Source of the DNA: Burkholderiaceae bacterium
GTDB taxonomy: Bacteria; Pseudomonadota; Gammaproteobacteria; Burkholderiales; Burkholderiaceae_C
NCBI GenBank assembly: GCA_024235995.1
Contig: JACKLI010000001.1
Span: forward strand, 1,116,001-1,180,000
Direction of reading: 5' to 3'
Length of the DNA: 64,000 bases
Each line of letters opens with the position of its first letter. Position 1 is the stretch's first letter. The notes under the pieces were generated by a model that saw nothing but the letters and a program-made list of their open reading frames with translations, did no database searches and had not been told where the DNA came from. This document shows, in pieces, positions 13,905 through 23,177 of this stretch. A program made the translations under genes and the position numbers.

Positions 13905-13935
13905 AGTGCGGTGCCAACGACCGGAGGACTGCCCC

Positions 13936-14286
13936 ATGCCATGGACCAACTTGACCGCGCCGCTCGCCCTGGGTTCGCTGCTGACCCTTGCGGCCTGCAG
14001 CGGCGTGGGCGCGACCGACCCCGCGCCCGCCGCCGCGCCGCCGCCCGGCGCGGCCCAGATCGACAGCGGCCAGCCGCCGCGCAACCAGTGCCGCGCCGAG
14101 GCCGCCCAGTTCCTGGTGGGCGGCGCCTGGGGCCCCGACACGCTGGCCCAGGCGCTGGCCGCCGCCGGCGCCGACCGCGCCCGCATGCTGCGGCCCGACA
14201 GCATGGTGACCAAGGAATACATGGCCGGACGCCTGAACGTGGTGGTGGATGCCGCGGGCCGTATCGTCCGCGTGAACTGTGGCTGA
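13936..14286 (+). CDS. I78-family peptidase inhibitor lipoprotein
   Basis: A 116-residue protein with a lipoprotein signal (LTLAAC, Cys21), a short Ala/Pro linker, then an I78-type inhibitor domain from about residue 50 to the end. The domain has the pattern QFLVGGAWGPDTLAQALAAA, then ARMLRPDSMVTKEYMAGRLN and a terminal VDAAGRIVRVNCG. Cys52 and Cys115 could form a disulphide. I78 inhibitors block S1-type serine proteases such as elastase and subtilisin. The ATG at 13936 follows GGAGG. The next gene, 16 bases downstream, encodes an S1-family protease, so this may be its dedicated inhibitor protecting the envelope of the producer. That pairing is an inference from adjacency. Confidence 0.82.
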   Translation: MPWTNLTAPLALGSLLTLAACSGVGATDPAPAAAPPPGAAQIDSGQPPRNQCRAEAAQFLVGGAWGPDTLAQALAAAGADRARMLRPDSMVTKEYMAGRLNVVVDAAGRIVRVNCG

Positions 14287-14302
14287 CCCGGGAACCTTTC
14301 GC

Positions 14303-15750
14303 ATGACTTCTTTACGTTGCACCGCCCTGGCGCTGTCCTGCGCCCTCGCCCTCGGACTGGCCGCCTGCGGCGGCGGCTCGGACAGCCCGCCGCCCACGCC
14401 CAACCCGCCGTCACCGCCTCCGGTCACCGACCGCATCGAGCCGCTGGACACCGCCACCCTGCCCAGCAAGGCCGCCGTGGCCGCGCCGGCCGCCGCAGCC
14501 AGCCGCCTGCCGCCGGGCGCCGTGGTGCCCCGGGTGGAGCTGGGGCCGCTGGCGGCGCCCAAGCTGAGCGCCGGCGATGGCAAGAACGCCCCGCTGCAGA
14601 TCGGCGTCAACCGCGCCGTGGCCGCCACCGCCGACGCGGCCGCACTGGCCGCGCGCCTGCAATGGCACCGCCTGCCCGACGGCAGCCAGGTGGCGGCGCT
14701 GGCCTTCGACTCGCCCGGCGCCCAGGCCCTGCGCCTGGGCGTGCGCATCGGGCAGGCGCCGGCCGGCGCCAAGCTGCGCTTTTATGGCGCGCCCGGCTCG
14801 CCCGTGGTCGAGCAGGCGGTCCCGGCGCAGGCCCAGCCCGGCGCCGCGGGGGCCGCCCCCGTGCTGTGGGGCCCCGACACGCCGGGCGCCGTCGGCACGC
14901 TGGAGCTGCAGCTGCCGCCCGGCGCCAGCCCCGCCCAGTTGCAGCTGGCCGTGCCCCAGCTGTCGCACCTGAGCCAGACGGTGGAGCAGGCCCTGGCCGC
15001 CGGCAAGACCGAAAGCGACATCGGCATCTCCGGCAGCTGCAACCTGGACGTGATGTGCACCCCCGCGCTGGACGCCGAAAGCCGCTCGGTGGCGCAACTG
15101 CTGTTCACCAGGGACGGCGGCACCTACCTGTGCACCGGCACGCTGCTGAACGACACGCGCGGCAGCCGCACGCCCCGCCTGCTGACGGCGGCGCACTGCA
15201 TCGACGACGACGCCAGCGCCGCCAGCCTCGTCACCTACTGGTTCTTCCGCGCCGCGGCGTGCAACGGCTCGCCCAAGATCGACCCGGCGTCCACGCGCCG
15301 CACCGACGGCGCCAAGCTGCTGTTCACCGATTCGGGCGTGGACAGCACGCTGCTGCAGCTCAACAGCGCGCCGCCGGCCAACGTGGTGTACGCCGGCTCC
15401 TACTTTGGCGACGGCGTGGGCGTGGGGGCCAGCGTGGTCGCCATCCACCACCCCGAGGGCGACCTGCAGAAGGACAGCGTGGGCGCCGTCACCGGCTACG
15501 CCAGCTGCGGCGAGAACACCTGCACCAGCGCCAGCGCCGACGCCGGCACCCTGTGGCAGATCGGCTGGACGCGGGGCACCACCGAGCCCGGCAGCAGCGG
15601 CGCGGCCATCTGGACGCAGCTGGGCAGCACGCGCTACGTGGTGGGCGCGCTGCACGGCGGCAGCGCCAGTTGCCAGAACCCCGGCGGCGCCGACTTCTTC
15701 GGCCGCTTCAACCGCGCCTACTACCGCGGCCTGGGCAACTGGCTGACGCA

Positions 15751-15754
<4 letters not shown>
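14303..15754 (+). CDS. Lysyl-endopeptidase-like S1 serine protease lipoprotein
   Basis: A 483-residue precursor with a lipobox (LGLAAC, Cys22), a Pro-rich linker, a propeptide-like region to about 240, and a trypsin-fold domain beginning SGSCNLDVMC. The catalytic triad is readable as His298 (LLTAAHC), Asp347 (GVDSTLLQL) and Ser432 (TEPGSSGAAIW). The pattern around these residues, including the CTGTLLNDT and GALHGGSASC blocks, resembles Achromobacter lysyl endopeptidase (protease I), so cleavage after lysine is possible but not shown. It should be anchored in the outer membrane or secreted after processing. Its stop overlaps the ruvB GTG start (GTGA), tying its translation to that of a DNA-repair gene. 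Confidence 0.82.
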
Positions 15755-16812
<1,058 letters not shown>

Positions 16813-16837
16813 GGCGGCGCGCGCCACCGGCCGGCCG

Positions 16838-16843
16838 GATAAT
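16838..16843 (+). promoter_or_regulatory. Putative -10 element of dapF (near-leaderless)
   Basis: GATAAT lies six bases before the dapF ATG. Transcription would start at or within a base or two of the start codon, giving an almost leaderless mRNA. No Shine-Dalgarno sequence is present. No good -35 hexamer is seen, so this is a tentative call. Confidence 0.4.
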
Positions 16844-16849
16844 CGCGCC

Positions 16850-17767
16850 ATGCGCATTCCCTTCACCAAGATGCACGGCGCCGGCAACGACTTCGTCGTG
16901 CTGGACGAAACCCGCGGCCTGCTGGGCCTGTCGCCCGCGCACTACCGCCGGCTGGCCGACCGCCACCTGGGCATCGGCGCCGACCAAATCCTCAGCGTGC
17001 GCCCAGCGCCCAGCGCCGACGTGGACTTCGAGTACGTCATCCACAACGCCGACGGCGGCGAGGTGGAGCACTGCGGCAACGGCGCGCGCTGCTTCGTGCG
17101 CCACGTGCGCGGGCGCGGGCTGACGGACAAGCGCCGCATCCGCGTCAAGGTCCAGCGCGGCGTGATCGAGCTGACCGAGGCCGAGGACGGCCGCGTCACG
17201 GTGGACATGGGCGCGCCCGTGTTCGATCTGGCGGCGCTGCCCTTCGACCCCACCGGCCTCACGCCGGTGCCCGCGCCGCGGGCCGACGGGCCGTGGCGCA
17301 TGTGGCCGCTGAGTTTGATGCCCGATCAGGCTGTGGCCGGCACCGAACAAGCCCAGTCAGCTATCATTCAAGTAGCATTGGTGTCCATGGGCAACCCGCA
17401 CGCCGTCGCCCTGGTGGACGACGTGGCGCTGGCGCCCGTGCTCAGCCAGGGCCCGCTGGTGGAGCGCCACCCGGCCTTCCCGCGCCGCGTCAACGCCGGC
17501 TTCATGCAGGTCGTCGATCGCGCGCACGTCCGCCTGCGCGTGTACGAGCGCGGTGCCGGCGAGACCCTGGCCTGCGGCACCGGCGCCTGCGCCGCCGTGG
17601 TGGCGGGCATTCGCCTGGGCCTGCTGGACGCGCGCGTCGACGTGGCCATGCACGGCGGCCTGCTGACCATCGAATGGGCCGGCGGCCACGCCGACCCGGT
17701 GCGGCTGACGGGCCCCGCCGAGACCGTGTTCGAAGGCAGCATCGAGCTGCCCGACGAGCTTTTCTGA
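16850..17767 (+). CDS. dapF: Diaminopimelate epimerase
   Basis: A 305-residue enzyme that interconverts LL- and meso-diaminopimelate for lysine and peptidoglycan synthesis. The start MRIPFTKMHGAGNDFVVLDE and the two catalytic cysteine motifs are clear: EHCGNGARC in the N-terminal half and ETLACGTGACA in the C-terminal half. At about residues 150-175 there is an extra segment rich in Gln/Ala, encoded by a copy of the dispersed repeat, before the conserved VSMGNPH. The length is about 20 residues above the usual 280-290, which fits an in-frame insertion. The gene heads a dapF-DUF484-xerC set. Confidence 0.96.
   Translation: MRIPFTKMHGAGNDFVVLDETRGLLGLSPAHYRRLADRHLGIGADQILSVRPAPSADVDFEYVIHNADGGEVEHCGNGARCFVRHVRGRGLTDKRRIRVKVQRGVIELTEAEDGRVTVDMGAPVFDLAALPFDPTGLTPVPAPRADGPWRMWPLSLMPDQAVAGTEQAQSAIIQVALVSMGNPHAVALVDDVALAPVLSQGPLVERHPAFPRRVNAGFMQVVDRAHVRLRVYERGAGETLACGTGACAAVVAGIRLGLLDARVDVAMHGGLLTIEWAGGHADPVRLTGPAETVFEGSIELPDELF
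17321..17370 (-). repeat. Dispersed GATTTGATAGCT repeat, copy inside dapF
   Basis: Read on the minus strand, this copy starts GAATGATAGCTGACTGGGCT and continues through a GCCGGCCACAGCC segment, parallel to the uvrA and hslV-hslU copies. It is translated in frame and creates the extra dapF segment. The match is imperfect, consistent with an old insertion. Confidence 0.6.
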
Positions 17768-17792
17768 CCCGGCCCGCGCGGCCCGCATCGCC

Positions 17793-18461
17793 ATGAACCC
17801 CATCACCGAGCAAGACATCGCCGAATTCCTGATCCAGACGCCCGACTTCTTCGAGCGCCATGCCGAGCTGCTGACCGCCGTGCAGCTGACCAGCCCGCAT
17901 GGCGGGCGCGCCGTCAGCCTGCAGGAGCGCCAGGCCGAGATGCTGCGCGAGAAGATCAAGGTGCTGGAGCAGCGCCTGATGGAGCTGATGCGCCACGGCA
18001 ACGAGAACATGCTGATCGGCGACAAGCTGCAGCGCTGGTCGCGCCAGCTGTTTCTGGTGCACCGCGCGGTCGACCTGCCGGTGGTGCTGGTCAGCGAGAT
18101 CTGCGCCCAGTTCAACGTGCCGCAGGCCGCCCTGCGCCTGTGGGACGTGGCCGAGGTCTACGCGCAGGAGCCCTTCGCGCTCGGCGCCAACGACGACGTC
18201 AGGAGCCTGGCCTCGTCGCTGACCGCGCCCTACTGCGGCGTCAACGCCGGCTTCGAGGCCGTGCAGTGGCTGGAAGACCCGCAGGCCGCCGCCTCGCTGG
18301 TGCTGCTGCCGCTGCGCCCCAACGCCAGCGCGCCCGCCTTCGGCCTGCTGGTGCTGGCCTCGCCCGACGCGGCGCGCTACGAGGCCGGCATGGCCACCGA
18401 CTTCCTGGAGCGCATCGGCGAGCTGGCCAGCGCCTCGCTGTCGCGCCTGCGCAGCATGTGA
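17793..18461 (+). CDS. DUF484 family protein (GAF-like)
   Basis: A 222-residue cytoplasmic protein of the DUF484 family. It starts MNPITEQDIAEFLIQTPDFFERH, a typical opening for this family. A coiled-coil-like helix (about 45-75, LQERQAEMLREKIKVLEQRL) is followed by a GAF-like fold to the end. DUF484 genes nearly always lie between dapF and xerC, as here. Their function is not established; a regulatory or sensory role is only a guess. The start lies 25 bases after dapF, and the stop is followed by a repeat copy that separates it from xerC. Confidence 0.88.
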   Translation: MNPITEQDIAEFLIQTPDFFERHAELLTAVQLTSPHGGRAVSLQERQAEMLREKIKVLEQRLMELMRHGNENMLIGDKLQRWSRQLFLVHRAVDLPVVLVSEICAQFNVPQAALRLWDVAEVYAQEPFALGANDDVRSLASSLTAPYCGVNAGFEAVQWLEDPQAAASLVLLPLRPNASAPAFGLLVLASPDAARYEAGMATDFLERIGELASASLSRLRSM

Positions 18462-18462
18462 T

Positions 18463-18519
18463 TTTCAAGTCGAATCGGGCTCTGGCCGGCGTGGATCAAG
18501 CGCGAGAAGCTATCAATCG
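18463..18519 (-). repeat. Dispersed GATTTGATAGCT repeat between DUF484 gene and xerC
   Basis: On the minus strand this copy reads TCGATTGATAGCTTCTCGCG and continues through GCCGGCCAGAGCCCGATTCG. It fills the whole gap from the DUF484 stop to the xerC start codon, so it is also the xerC leader. GAGAAG within it may serve as a weak ribosome-binding site. Confidence 0.7.
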
Positions 18520-19506
18520 ATGAGCAACGACAGCGCTCCACCTCCCGGCGAAATGCCCGCCGGCGCGGCGCTCGTCGAGCGCTACCTGGAGCACGTGCGC
18601 GTCGAGCGGCGGCTGGCCGCGCGCACCGTCGCGCTCTACGGCCTGGACCTTGAAAAGCTGAGCACCTTTGCCGCCGCCGCCGGCGTCGGCCTGCTGGCCG
18701 TGCAGCCCGCCCACGTGCGCCGCTGGGTGGCGCAGATGCACGCCGGCGGGCGCAGCGGGCGCGGCATCGCGCTCATCCTGTCGGGTTGGCGCGGCTTTTA
18801 CGCCTGGCTGGGGCGCGAGGGCCGCATGGCCGCCAACCCGGTGCAGGACGTGCGCGCGCCGCGCCAGCCGCGCCCCTTGCCCAAGGCGCTGGGCGTGGAC
18901 GACGCCGTGCGGCTGGCCGATTGGCACGCCGAGCGCGATGACGCCGACCCCTGGCTGGAGGCGCGCGACGCCGCCATGGTCGAACTGCTGTACGGCAGCG
19001 GCCTGCGCGTGGGCGAGGTGGTGGGTCTGGACGCCGCCGCCAGCGACGCCGCGCGGCGCGCCGGCCGCGGCTGGATCGCGCTGGATGCGGCCGAGGTGGA
19101 GGTGCAGGGCAAGGGCAGCAAGCGCCGCACCGTGCCGCTGGGCGCTGCCGCCGTGCAGGCCCTGCAGCGCTGGCTGGCCGTGCGCGGCACGGTGGCCGCC
19201 CACGACGATGCCGCCGGCGCCCTGTTCATCGGCCGCCACGGCACGCGCCTCACGGCCCAGTCCATCTGGCAGCGCCTGCGCCGGCGCAGCCTGCAGGCGG
19301 GCCTGGCCACCCCCGTGCACCCGCACATGCTGCGCCACTCGTTCGCCAGCCACCTGCTGCAGTCCAGCGGCGATTTGCGCGCCGTGCAGGAGCTGCTGGG
19401 CCACGCCAGCATCGGCACCACGCAGGTCTACACGCGGCTGGACTTCCAGCACCTGGCCAAGGCCTACGACGCGGCGCACCCGCGGGCACACCGCAAGAAG
19501 GATTGA
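18520..19506 (+). CDS. xerC: Tyrosine recombinase XerC
   Basis: A 328-residue site-specific recombinase that with XerD resolves chromosome dimers at dif and is used by some mobile elements. The N-terminal SAM-like core-binding domain spans about 15-100 and the catalytic domain about 125-320. Catalytic residues are visible: Arg163 (GSGLRVGEV), a lysine in QGKGSKRRTVPL, His269 and Arg272 (HPHMLRHSFASHLL), His295 (LLGHASIGTTQ) and Tyr304 (VYTRLD). It is the last gene of the dapF-DUF484-xerC set and converges on the aldehyde dehydrogenase gene. Confidence 0.93.
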   Translation: MSNDSAPPPGEMPAGAALVERYLEHVRVERRLAARTVALYGLDLEKLSTFAAAAGVGLLAVQPAHVRRWVAQMHAGGRSGRGIALILSGWRGFYAWLGREGRMAANPVQDVRAPRQPRPLPKALGVDDAVRLADWHAERDDADPWLEARDAAMVELLYGSGLRVGEVVGLDAAASDAARRAGRGWIALDAAEVEVQGKGSKRRTVPLGAAAVQALQRWLAVRGTVAAHDDAAGALFIGRHGTRLTAQSIWQRLRRRSLQAGLATPVHPHMLRHSFASHLLQSSGDLRAVQELLGHASIGTTQVYTRLDFQHLAKAYDAAHPRAHRKKD

Positions 19507-19546
19507 CCGCGCGCAGCCCGTGGTCGACGCGATCGCCGGCCTGGCG

Positions 19547-20992
19547 TCAGGCCTTGGCCGGCTTGGGCTCGTAGCCCATCACGGCCTTGACTTCCAGGAA
19601 CTCGCGGAAGCCGTGCTCGCCCCACTCGCGGCCGTTACCCGACTGCTTGTAGCCGCCAAAGGGCGCGCCCACGTCGGGGCCGGCGCCGTTCAGGTGCACC
19701 ATGCCGGTGCGCAGGCGGGCGGCGACCTGGCGCGCGTGCTCCAGGCTGCCCGACTGCACGTAGCCCGACAGGCCGTAGGGCGAGTCGTTGGCCATGCGGA
19801 TGGCGTCTTCCTCGCTGTCGTAGGGGATCATCACCAGCACCGGGCCGAAGATTTCCTCGCGCGCGATGGTCATGTCGTTCTTCACGTCGGCAAACACCGT
19901 GGGCTTGACGAAATAGCCCTTGCTCAGGCCCTCGGGCCGGCCGGTGCCGCCGGCCACCAGGGTGGCGCCTTCGTCGATGCCCTTCTGGATCAGGCCCTGG
20001 ATCTTGCTGAACTGCGCCTGGCTGACCACCGGGCCCATGGCCATGCCCTCGGTGGCCATGGCGTCGGCCACCTGGGTGCGCTCGGCTACCGCCTTGGCCA
20101 CGGCCATGGCCTGGGCGTGCTTGGCGCGCGGCACGAACATGCGCGTGGGCGCGTTGCAGCTCTGGCCCGAGTTGGTGAAGCAGGCCTGCACGCCCTGCTT
20201 GACGGCTTTTTCGATGTCGGCGTCATCCAGCACGATGTTGGCCGACTTGCCGCCCAGCTCCTGCGCCACACGCTTGACGGTGTCGGCCGCGGCCTTGGCC
20301 ACGGCGATGCCGGCGCGGGTGGAGCCGGTGAAGGTCATCATGTCGATGCCGGGGTGCACCGACATGGCCTCGCCCACGCCCGGGCCGTCGCCGTTGACGA
20401 GGTTGAACACGCCGTGCGGCACGCCGGCCTCGTGCATGATCTCGGCCAGCAGGATGCCGCTGAGCGGCGCGATCTCGGACGGCTTGAGGATCACCGTGCA
20501 GCCGGCCGCCAGCGCGGGCGCCACCTTGCACATGATCTGGTTGATGGGCCAGTTCCAGGGCGTGATCATGCCCACCACGCCCACCGGCTCGTACAGCGTG
20601 GCGGTGGTGCCCTGCACGGTCTCGAACGCGAAGTTTTTCAGCACGCCCAGGGTGGTCTTCAGGTGCGCCACGCCCATGGCCGCTTGCGCGGCCTTGGACA
20701 GCCACAGCGGCGCGCCCATCTCCAGCGAAATGGCCTGCGCCACCTCGTCGGCGCGGCGCTTGTACACGTCCAGCACCTTCTCCAGCAGGGCGACGCGCTC
20801 CTCGCGCGTGGTGCGCGAGAAGCTCTCGAACGCGCGCCGCGCGGCCTGCACGGCCTGGTCCACGTCGGCCTTTGATCCCAGGCTGATGCGCGAGACGACC
20901 TCCTCGTTGGAGGGGTTGATGACGTCCAGGCTGCGCGCGCTGGCAGGGTCGACCCACTGGCCGTCGATGTAGAACTGCAGGTGCTCTTTCAT
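19547..20992 (-). CDS. NAD(P)-dependent aldehyde dehydrogenase
   Basis: A 481-residue enzyme of the ALDH superfamily that oxidises an aldehyde to its acid. The cofactor-binding segment (TPWNWPINQIMCKVAPALAAG) is followed by the general-base glutamate in VAQELGGKSANIVL and the catalytic Cys279 in NSGQSCNAPTRM. The EEIFGPVLVMIPYD and PFGGYKQSGNGREWG motifs near the C-terminus are standard. The substrate cannot be told from sequence or neighbours. GGAG lies about 10 bases before the ATG. The gene is divergent from the CobW GTPase, sharing a 196-base region that contains two palindromes. Confidence 0.93.
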   Translation of the reverse strand: MKEHLQFYIDGQWVDPASARSLDVINPSNEEVVSRISLGSKADVDQAVQAARRAFESFSRTTREERVALLEKVLDVYKRRADEVAQAISLEMGAPLWLSKAAQAAMGVAHLKTTLGVLKNFAFETVQGTTATLYEPVGVVGMITPWNWPINQIMCKVAPALAAGCTVILKPSEIAPLSGILLAEIMHEAGVPHGVFNLVNGDGPGVGEAMSVHPGIDMMTFTGSTRAGIAVAKAAADTVKRVAQELGGKSANIVLDDADIEKAVKQGVQACFTNSGQSCNAPTRMFVPRAKHAQAMAVAKAVAERTQVADAMATEGMAMGPVVSQAQFSKIQGLIQKGIDEGATLVAGGTGRPEGLSKGYFVKPTVFADVKNDMTIAREEIFGPVLVMIPYDSEEDAIRMANDSPYGLSGYVQSGSLEHARQVAARLRTGMVHLNGAGPDVGAPFGGYKQSGNGREWGEHGFREFLEVKAVMGYEPKPAKA

Positions 20993-21056
20993 GGGGATAG
21001 CTCCGGGAAAACGGGGATGGGAGGAGGGCGGTGCGTCGGCCCGCCGCGTCGCATGT

Positions 21057-21166
21057 CAACCCGACAGTCTGCCATGACTGGCAAGTCCGGGTTGCCGCCA
21101 ACGGCATGATGGCGCGCAGGGTTGGCGTGGTTTGGCTAAACTGGCCCGTTGCCCGACGGTCGGGCA
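21057..21166. promoter_or_regulatory. Two palindromes in the aldehyde dehydrogenase/CobW divergent region
   Basis: CAACCCG at 21057-21063 pairs with CGGGTTG at 21088-21094, enclosing TGCCA-TGAC-TGGCA at 21070-21083. A second perfect hairpin, TGCCCGA-CGG-TCGGGCA, lies at 21150-21166, 22 bases before the CobW start codon. The first could be a regulator-binding site and the second a leader hairpin. No Zur-box-like sequence was found here. Confidence 0.4.
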
Positions 21167-21188
21167 CCTGCCTTATCTGGACTCAAGC

Positions 21189-22241
21189 ATGGCCCTCATC
21201 CCCGCCACCATCCTCACCGGCTTTCTCGGCTCCGGCAAGACCACGCTGCTGCAGCGCGTGCTGAGCGAGGCGCACGGCCAGAAGATCGCCGTGATCGAGA
21301 ACGAGTTCGGCGAGGAGAACATCGACAACGAGATCCTGGTGCACGACGACGGCGAGCAGATCATCCAGATGAGCAACGGCTGCGTGTGCTGCACCATCCG
21401 CGAGGACCTGCGCGCCACGCTGCAGCTGCTGGCGGCCAAGAAGCGCAAGGGCCTGCTGGACTTCGAGCGCGTCGTCATCGAGACCACCGGCCTGGCCGAC
21501 CCGGGCCCGGTGGCGCAGACCTTCTTCATGGACGACGAGATCGCCGAGAGCTTTCTGCTCGACTCGATCATCACCCTGGTGGACGCCAAGCACGCCGCCC
21601 AGCAGCTGAACGACCGGCTGGAGGCGCAGCGCCAGGTGGGCTTTGCCGACCAGATCTTCATCAGCAAGGCCGACCTGGTCGGCGCCGACGAACTGGCCGC
21701 GCTGCAGCACCGCCTGAAGCACATGAACCCGCGCGCGCCGCAGCGCGTGGTGCATTTCGGCGAGGTGGCGCTGGGCGAGGTGCTGGATCTGCGCGGCTTC
21801 AACCTGAACGCCAAGCTCGACATCGACCCCGAATTCCTCAAGGAGGACGAGCACGCGCACCACCATCACGACCATGAGCACGAGCACTGCGACCACCCCT
21901 CGCACCAGCACGAGCACGGCCACGCGCACCACCACCACGACGATGACGACGTCAAGAGCTTCGTGTTCCGCTCCGAGCGCGCGTTCGACCCGGCGCGGCT
22001 GGAGGACTTCCTGGGCGCCATGGTCAACATCTATGGCCCGCGCATGCTGCGCTACAAGGGCGTGCTGTCGATGAAGGGCACCGAGCGCAAGGTGATCTTC
22101 CAGGGCGTGCACCAGCTCATGGGCAGCGACCTGGGGCCGGCCTGGGGCGAGGGTGAGCCGCGCATCAGCAAGATGGTGTTCATCGGCATCGACCTGCCGC
22201 GCGACATCCTCGAGCAGGGGCTGGAGCAGTGCCTGGCATGA
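21189..22241 (+). CDS. CobW/COG0523 metal-chaperone GTPase
   Basis: A 350-residue G3E-family GTPase. Walker A is TGFLGSGKTTLL, and the metal-binding CxCC motif is GCVCCT (Cys65, Cys67, Cys68). Other family features are ETTGLADPGPV and the guanine-specificity SKAD. A histidine-rich stretch of about 30 residues (about 222-252) mixed with Asp/Glu suggests zinc or another divalent metal. The CobW C-terminal domain follows (about 255-350). Members deliver metal to client proteins, often under zinc shortage. The ATG at 21189 gives the family start MALIPATILTGFLGSGKTT. The neighbour dksA encodes a zinc-finger-free DksA. Confidence 0.9.
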   Translation: MALIPATILTGFLGSGKTTLLQRVLSEAHGQKIAVIENEFGEENIDNEILVHDDGEQIIQMSNGCVCCTIREDLRATLQLLAAKKRKGLLDFERVVIETTGLADPGPVAQTFFMDDEIAESFLLDSIITLVDAKHAAQQLNDRLEAQRQVGFADQIFISKADLVGADELAALQHRLKHMNPRAPQRVVHFGEVALGEVLDLRGFNLNAKLDIDPEFLKEDEHAHHHHDHEHEHCDHPSHQHEHGHAHHHHDDDDVKSFVFRSERAFDPARLEDFLGAMVNIYGPRMLRYKGVLSMKGTERKVIFQGVHQLMGSDLGPAWGEGEPRISKMVFIGIDLPRDILEQGLEQCLA

Positions 22242-22354
22242 CCCCATTCCAGGCGATCCGGCAAGGCCGATACAATCGCCGCCTTTGAGTGCGCCTCCGG
22301 CTGGACCGGCACCGCGCTGGCTCAAGCGCCCGAGAAGGTCTATAACAGGGTTTC

Positions 22355-22383
22355 GCGGATGAAGACGACCCCCCTTCATCCGC
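22355..22383 (+). promoter_or_regulatory. Perfect 10 bp hairpin in the dksA leader
   Basis: GCGGATGAAG at 22355-22364 pairs perfectly with CTTCATCCGC at 22374-22383 around a 9-base loop. It lies about 60 bases upstream of the dksA GTG, between a TATAAC sequence at 22341-22346 (possible -10) and the ribosome-binding site AGGAGG at 22432-22437. There is no T-run, so it is not a standard terminator. It could control dksA mRNA stability or translation. Confidence 0.5.
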
Positions 22384-22445
22384 CGCGTTAGCGGTTGAAG
22401 GTGGCGGCGTGCCGCACCTTGTTTGTTTTACAGGAGGCGAACAAC

Positions 22446-23144
22446 GTGAAACCCGCGGCTGCCAAGACACCGACCCAAGCCCCCGCCAAGGCCAAGGCCC
22501 TGCCTGGCAAGGCGGCGCCCAAGGCGGGTGCGCGCGCCACCCAGGCCGCCACGAAAAAGGCCGCGCCCGCCCGTTCGCAGACGTCCGCGGCCCGCAAACC
22601 GACTTCCCCGTCGGCCGTGCCCCCGGCCGCCAAGCCCAAGATATTGCCCATGCCCATTGCTGCCGTAGCTCCCGCGCCGATCGTGATCAAGAAGGACCCC
22701 AAACTGGCCAACAACTGGAAGACCAAGAAGCCCGACCAGCTGTCCGACGCCGAAGTCATCGCCATGCCCGATGACGAGTACATGAACGACAAGCAGCTGG
22801 CCTTCTTCCGCCTCAAGCTGACGCAGCTCAAGAACGACATCCTGCTCAACGCCGACGTGACCACGGACAACCTGCGCAAGGACACCGTGGTGGTGCCCGA
22901 CCCGGCCGACCGCGCCACCATCGAGGAAGAGCATGCGCTGGAGCTGCGCACGCGCGACCGCGAGCGCAAGCTGCTGAAAAAGATCGAGCAGTCGATCGCC
23001 CGCATCGACGCCGGCGACTATGGCTACTGCGACGAGACCGGCGAGCCCATCGGCGTGCCGCGCCTGCTGGCACGGCCCACCGCCACGCTGTCGCTGGAGG
23101 CGCAGCAGCGCCGCGAGCTCAAGCAGAAGATGTTCGGCGACTGA
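22446..23144 (+). CDS. dksA: RNA polymerase-binding transcription factor DksA (cysteine-poor type)
   Basis: A 232-residue DksA with an 80-residue Ala/Lys/Pro-rich N-terminal tail. The coiled-coil that enters the RNA polymerase secondary channel carries the acidic tip in NADVTTDNLRKDT. DksA works with ppGpp to reset transcription in the stringent response. The zinc-finger positions read Cys195, Thr198, Ser216, Ala219 instead of four cysteines. This C-x2-T-x17-S-x2-A pattern is that of zinc-independent DksA2 of Pseudomonas. The GTG at 22446 is chosen because AGGAGG lies 8 bases upstream. I believe this pattern is common for DksA in Burkholderiales, so it need not mark a zinc-specific paralogue. 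Confidence 0.9.
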   Translation: MKPAAAKTPTQAPAKAKALPGKAAPKAGARATQAATKKAAPARSQTSAARKPTSPSAVPPAAKPKILPMPIAAVAPAPIVIKKDPKLANNWKTKKPDQLSDAEVIAMPDDEYMNDKQLAFFRLKLTQLKNDILLNADVTTDNLRKDTVVVPDPADRATIEEEHALELRTRDRERKLLKKIEQSIARIDAGDYGYCDETGEPIGVPRLLARPTATLSLEAQQRRELKQKMFGD

Positions 23145-23177
23145 GCCGACGCACGCCGTCCGGGAGGCCACCAACCC

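Noticed and set aside
19538..19553. Terminator between xerC and the aldehyde dehydrogenase gene
   Set aside because: GGCCTG-GCGT-CAGGCC is a short 6 bp stem partly inside the aldehyde dehydrogenase coding region, with no T-run on either side.
20993..21188. Zur-binding site ahead of the CobW gene
   Set aside because: The palindromes present do not resemble the A/T-rich Zur consensus of proteobacteria.
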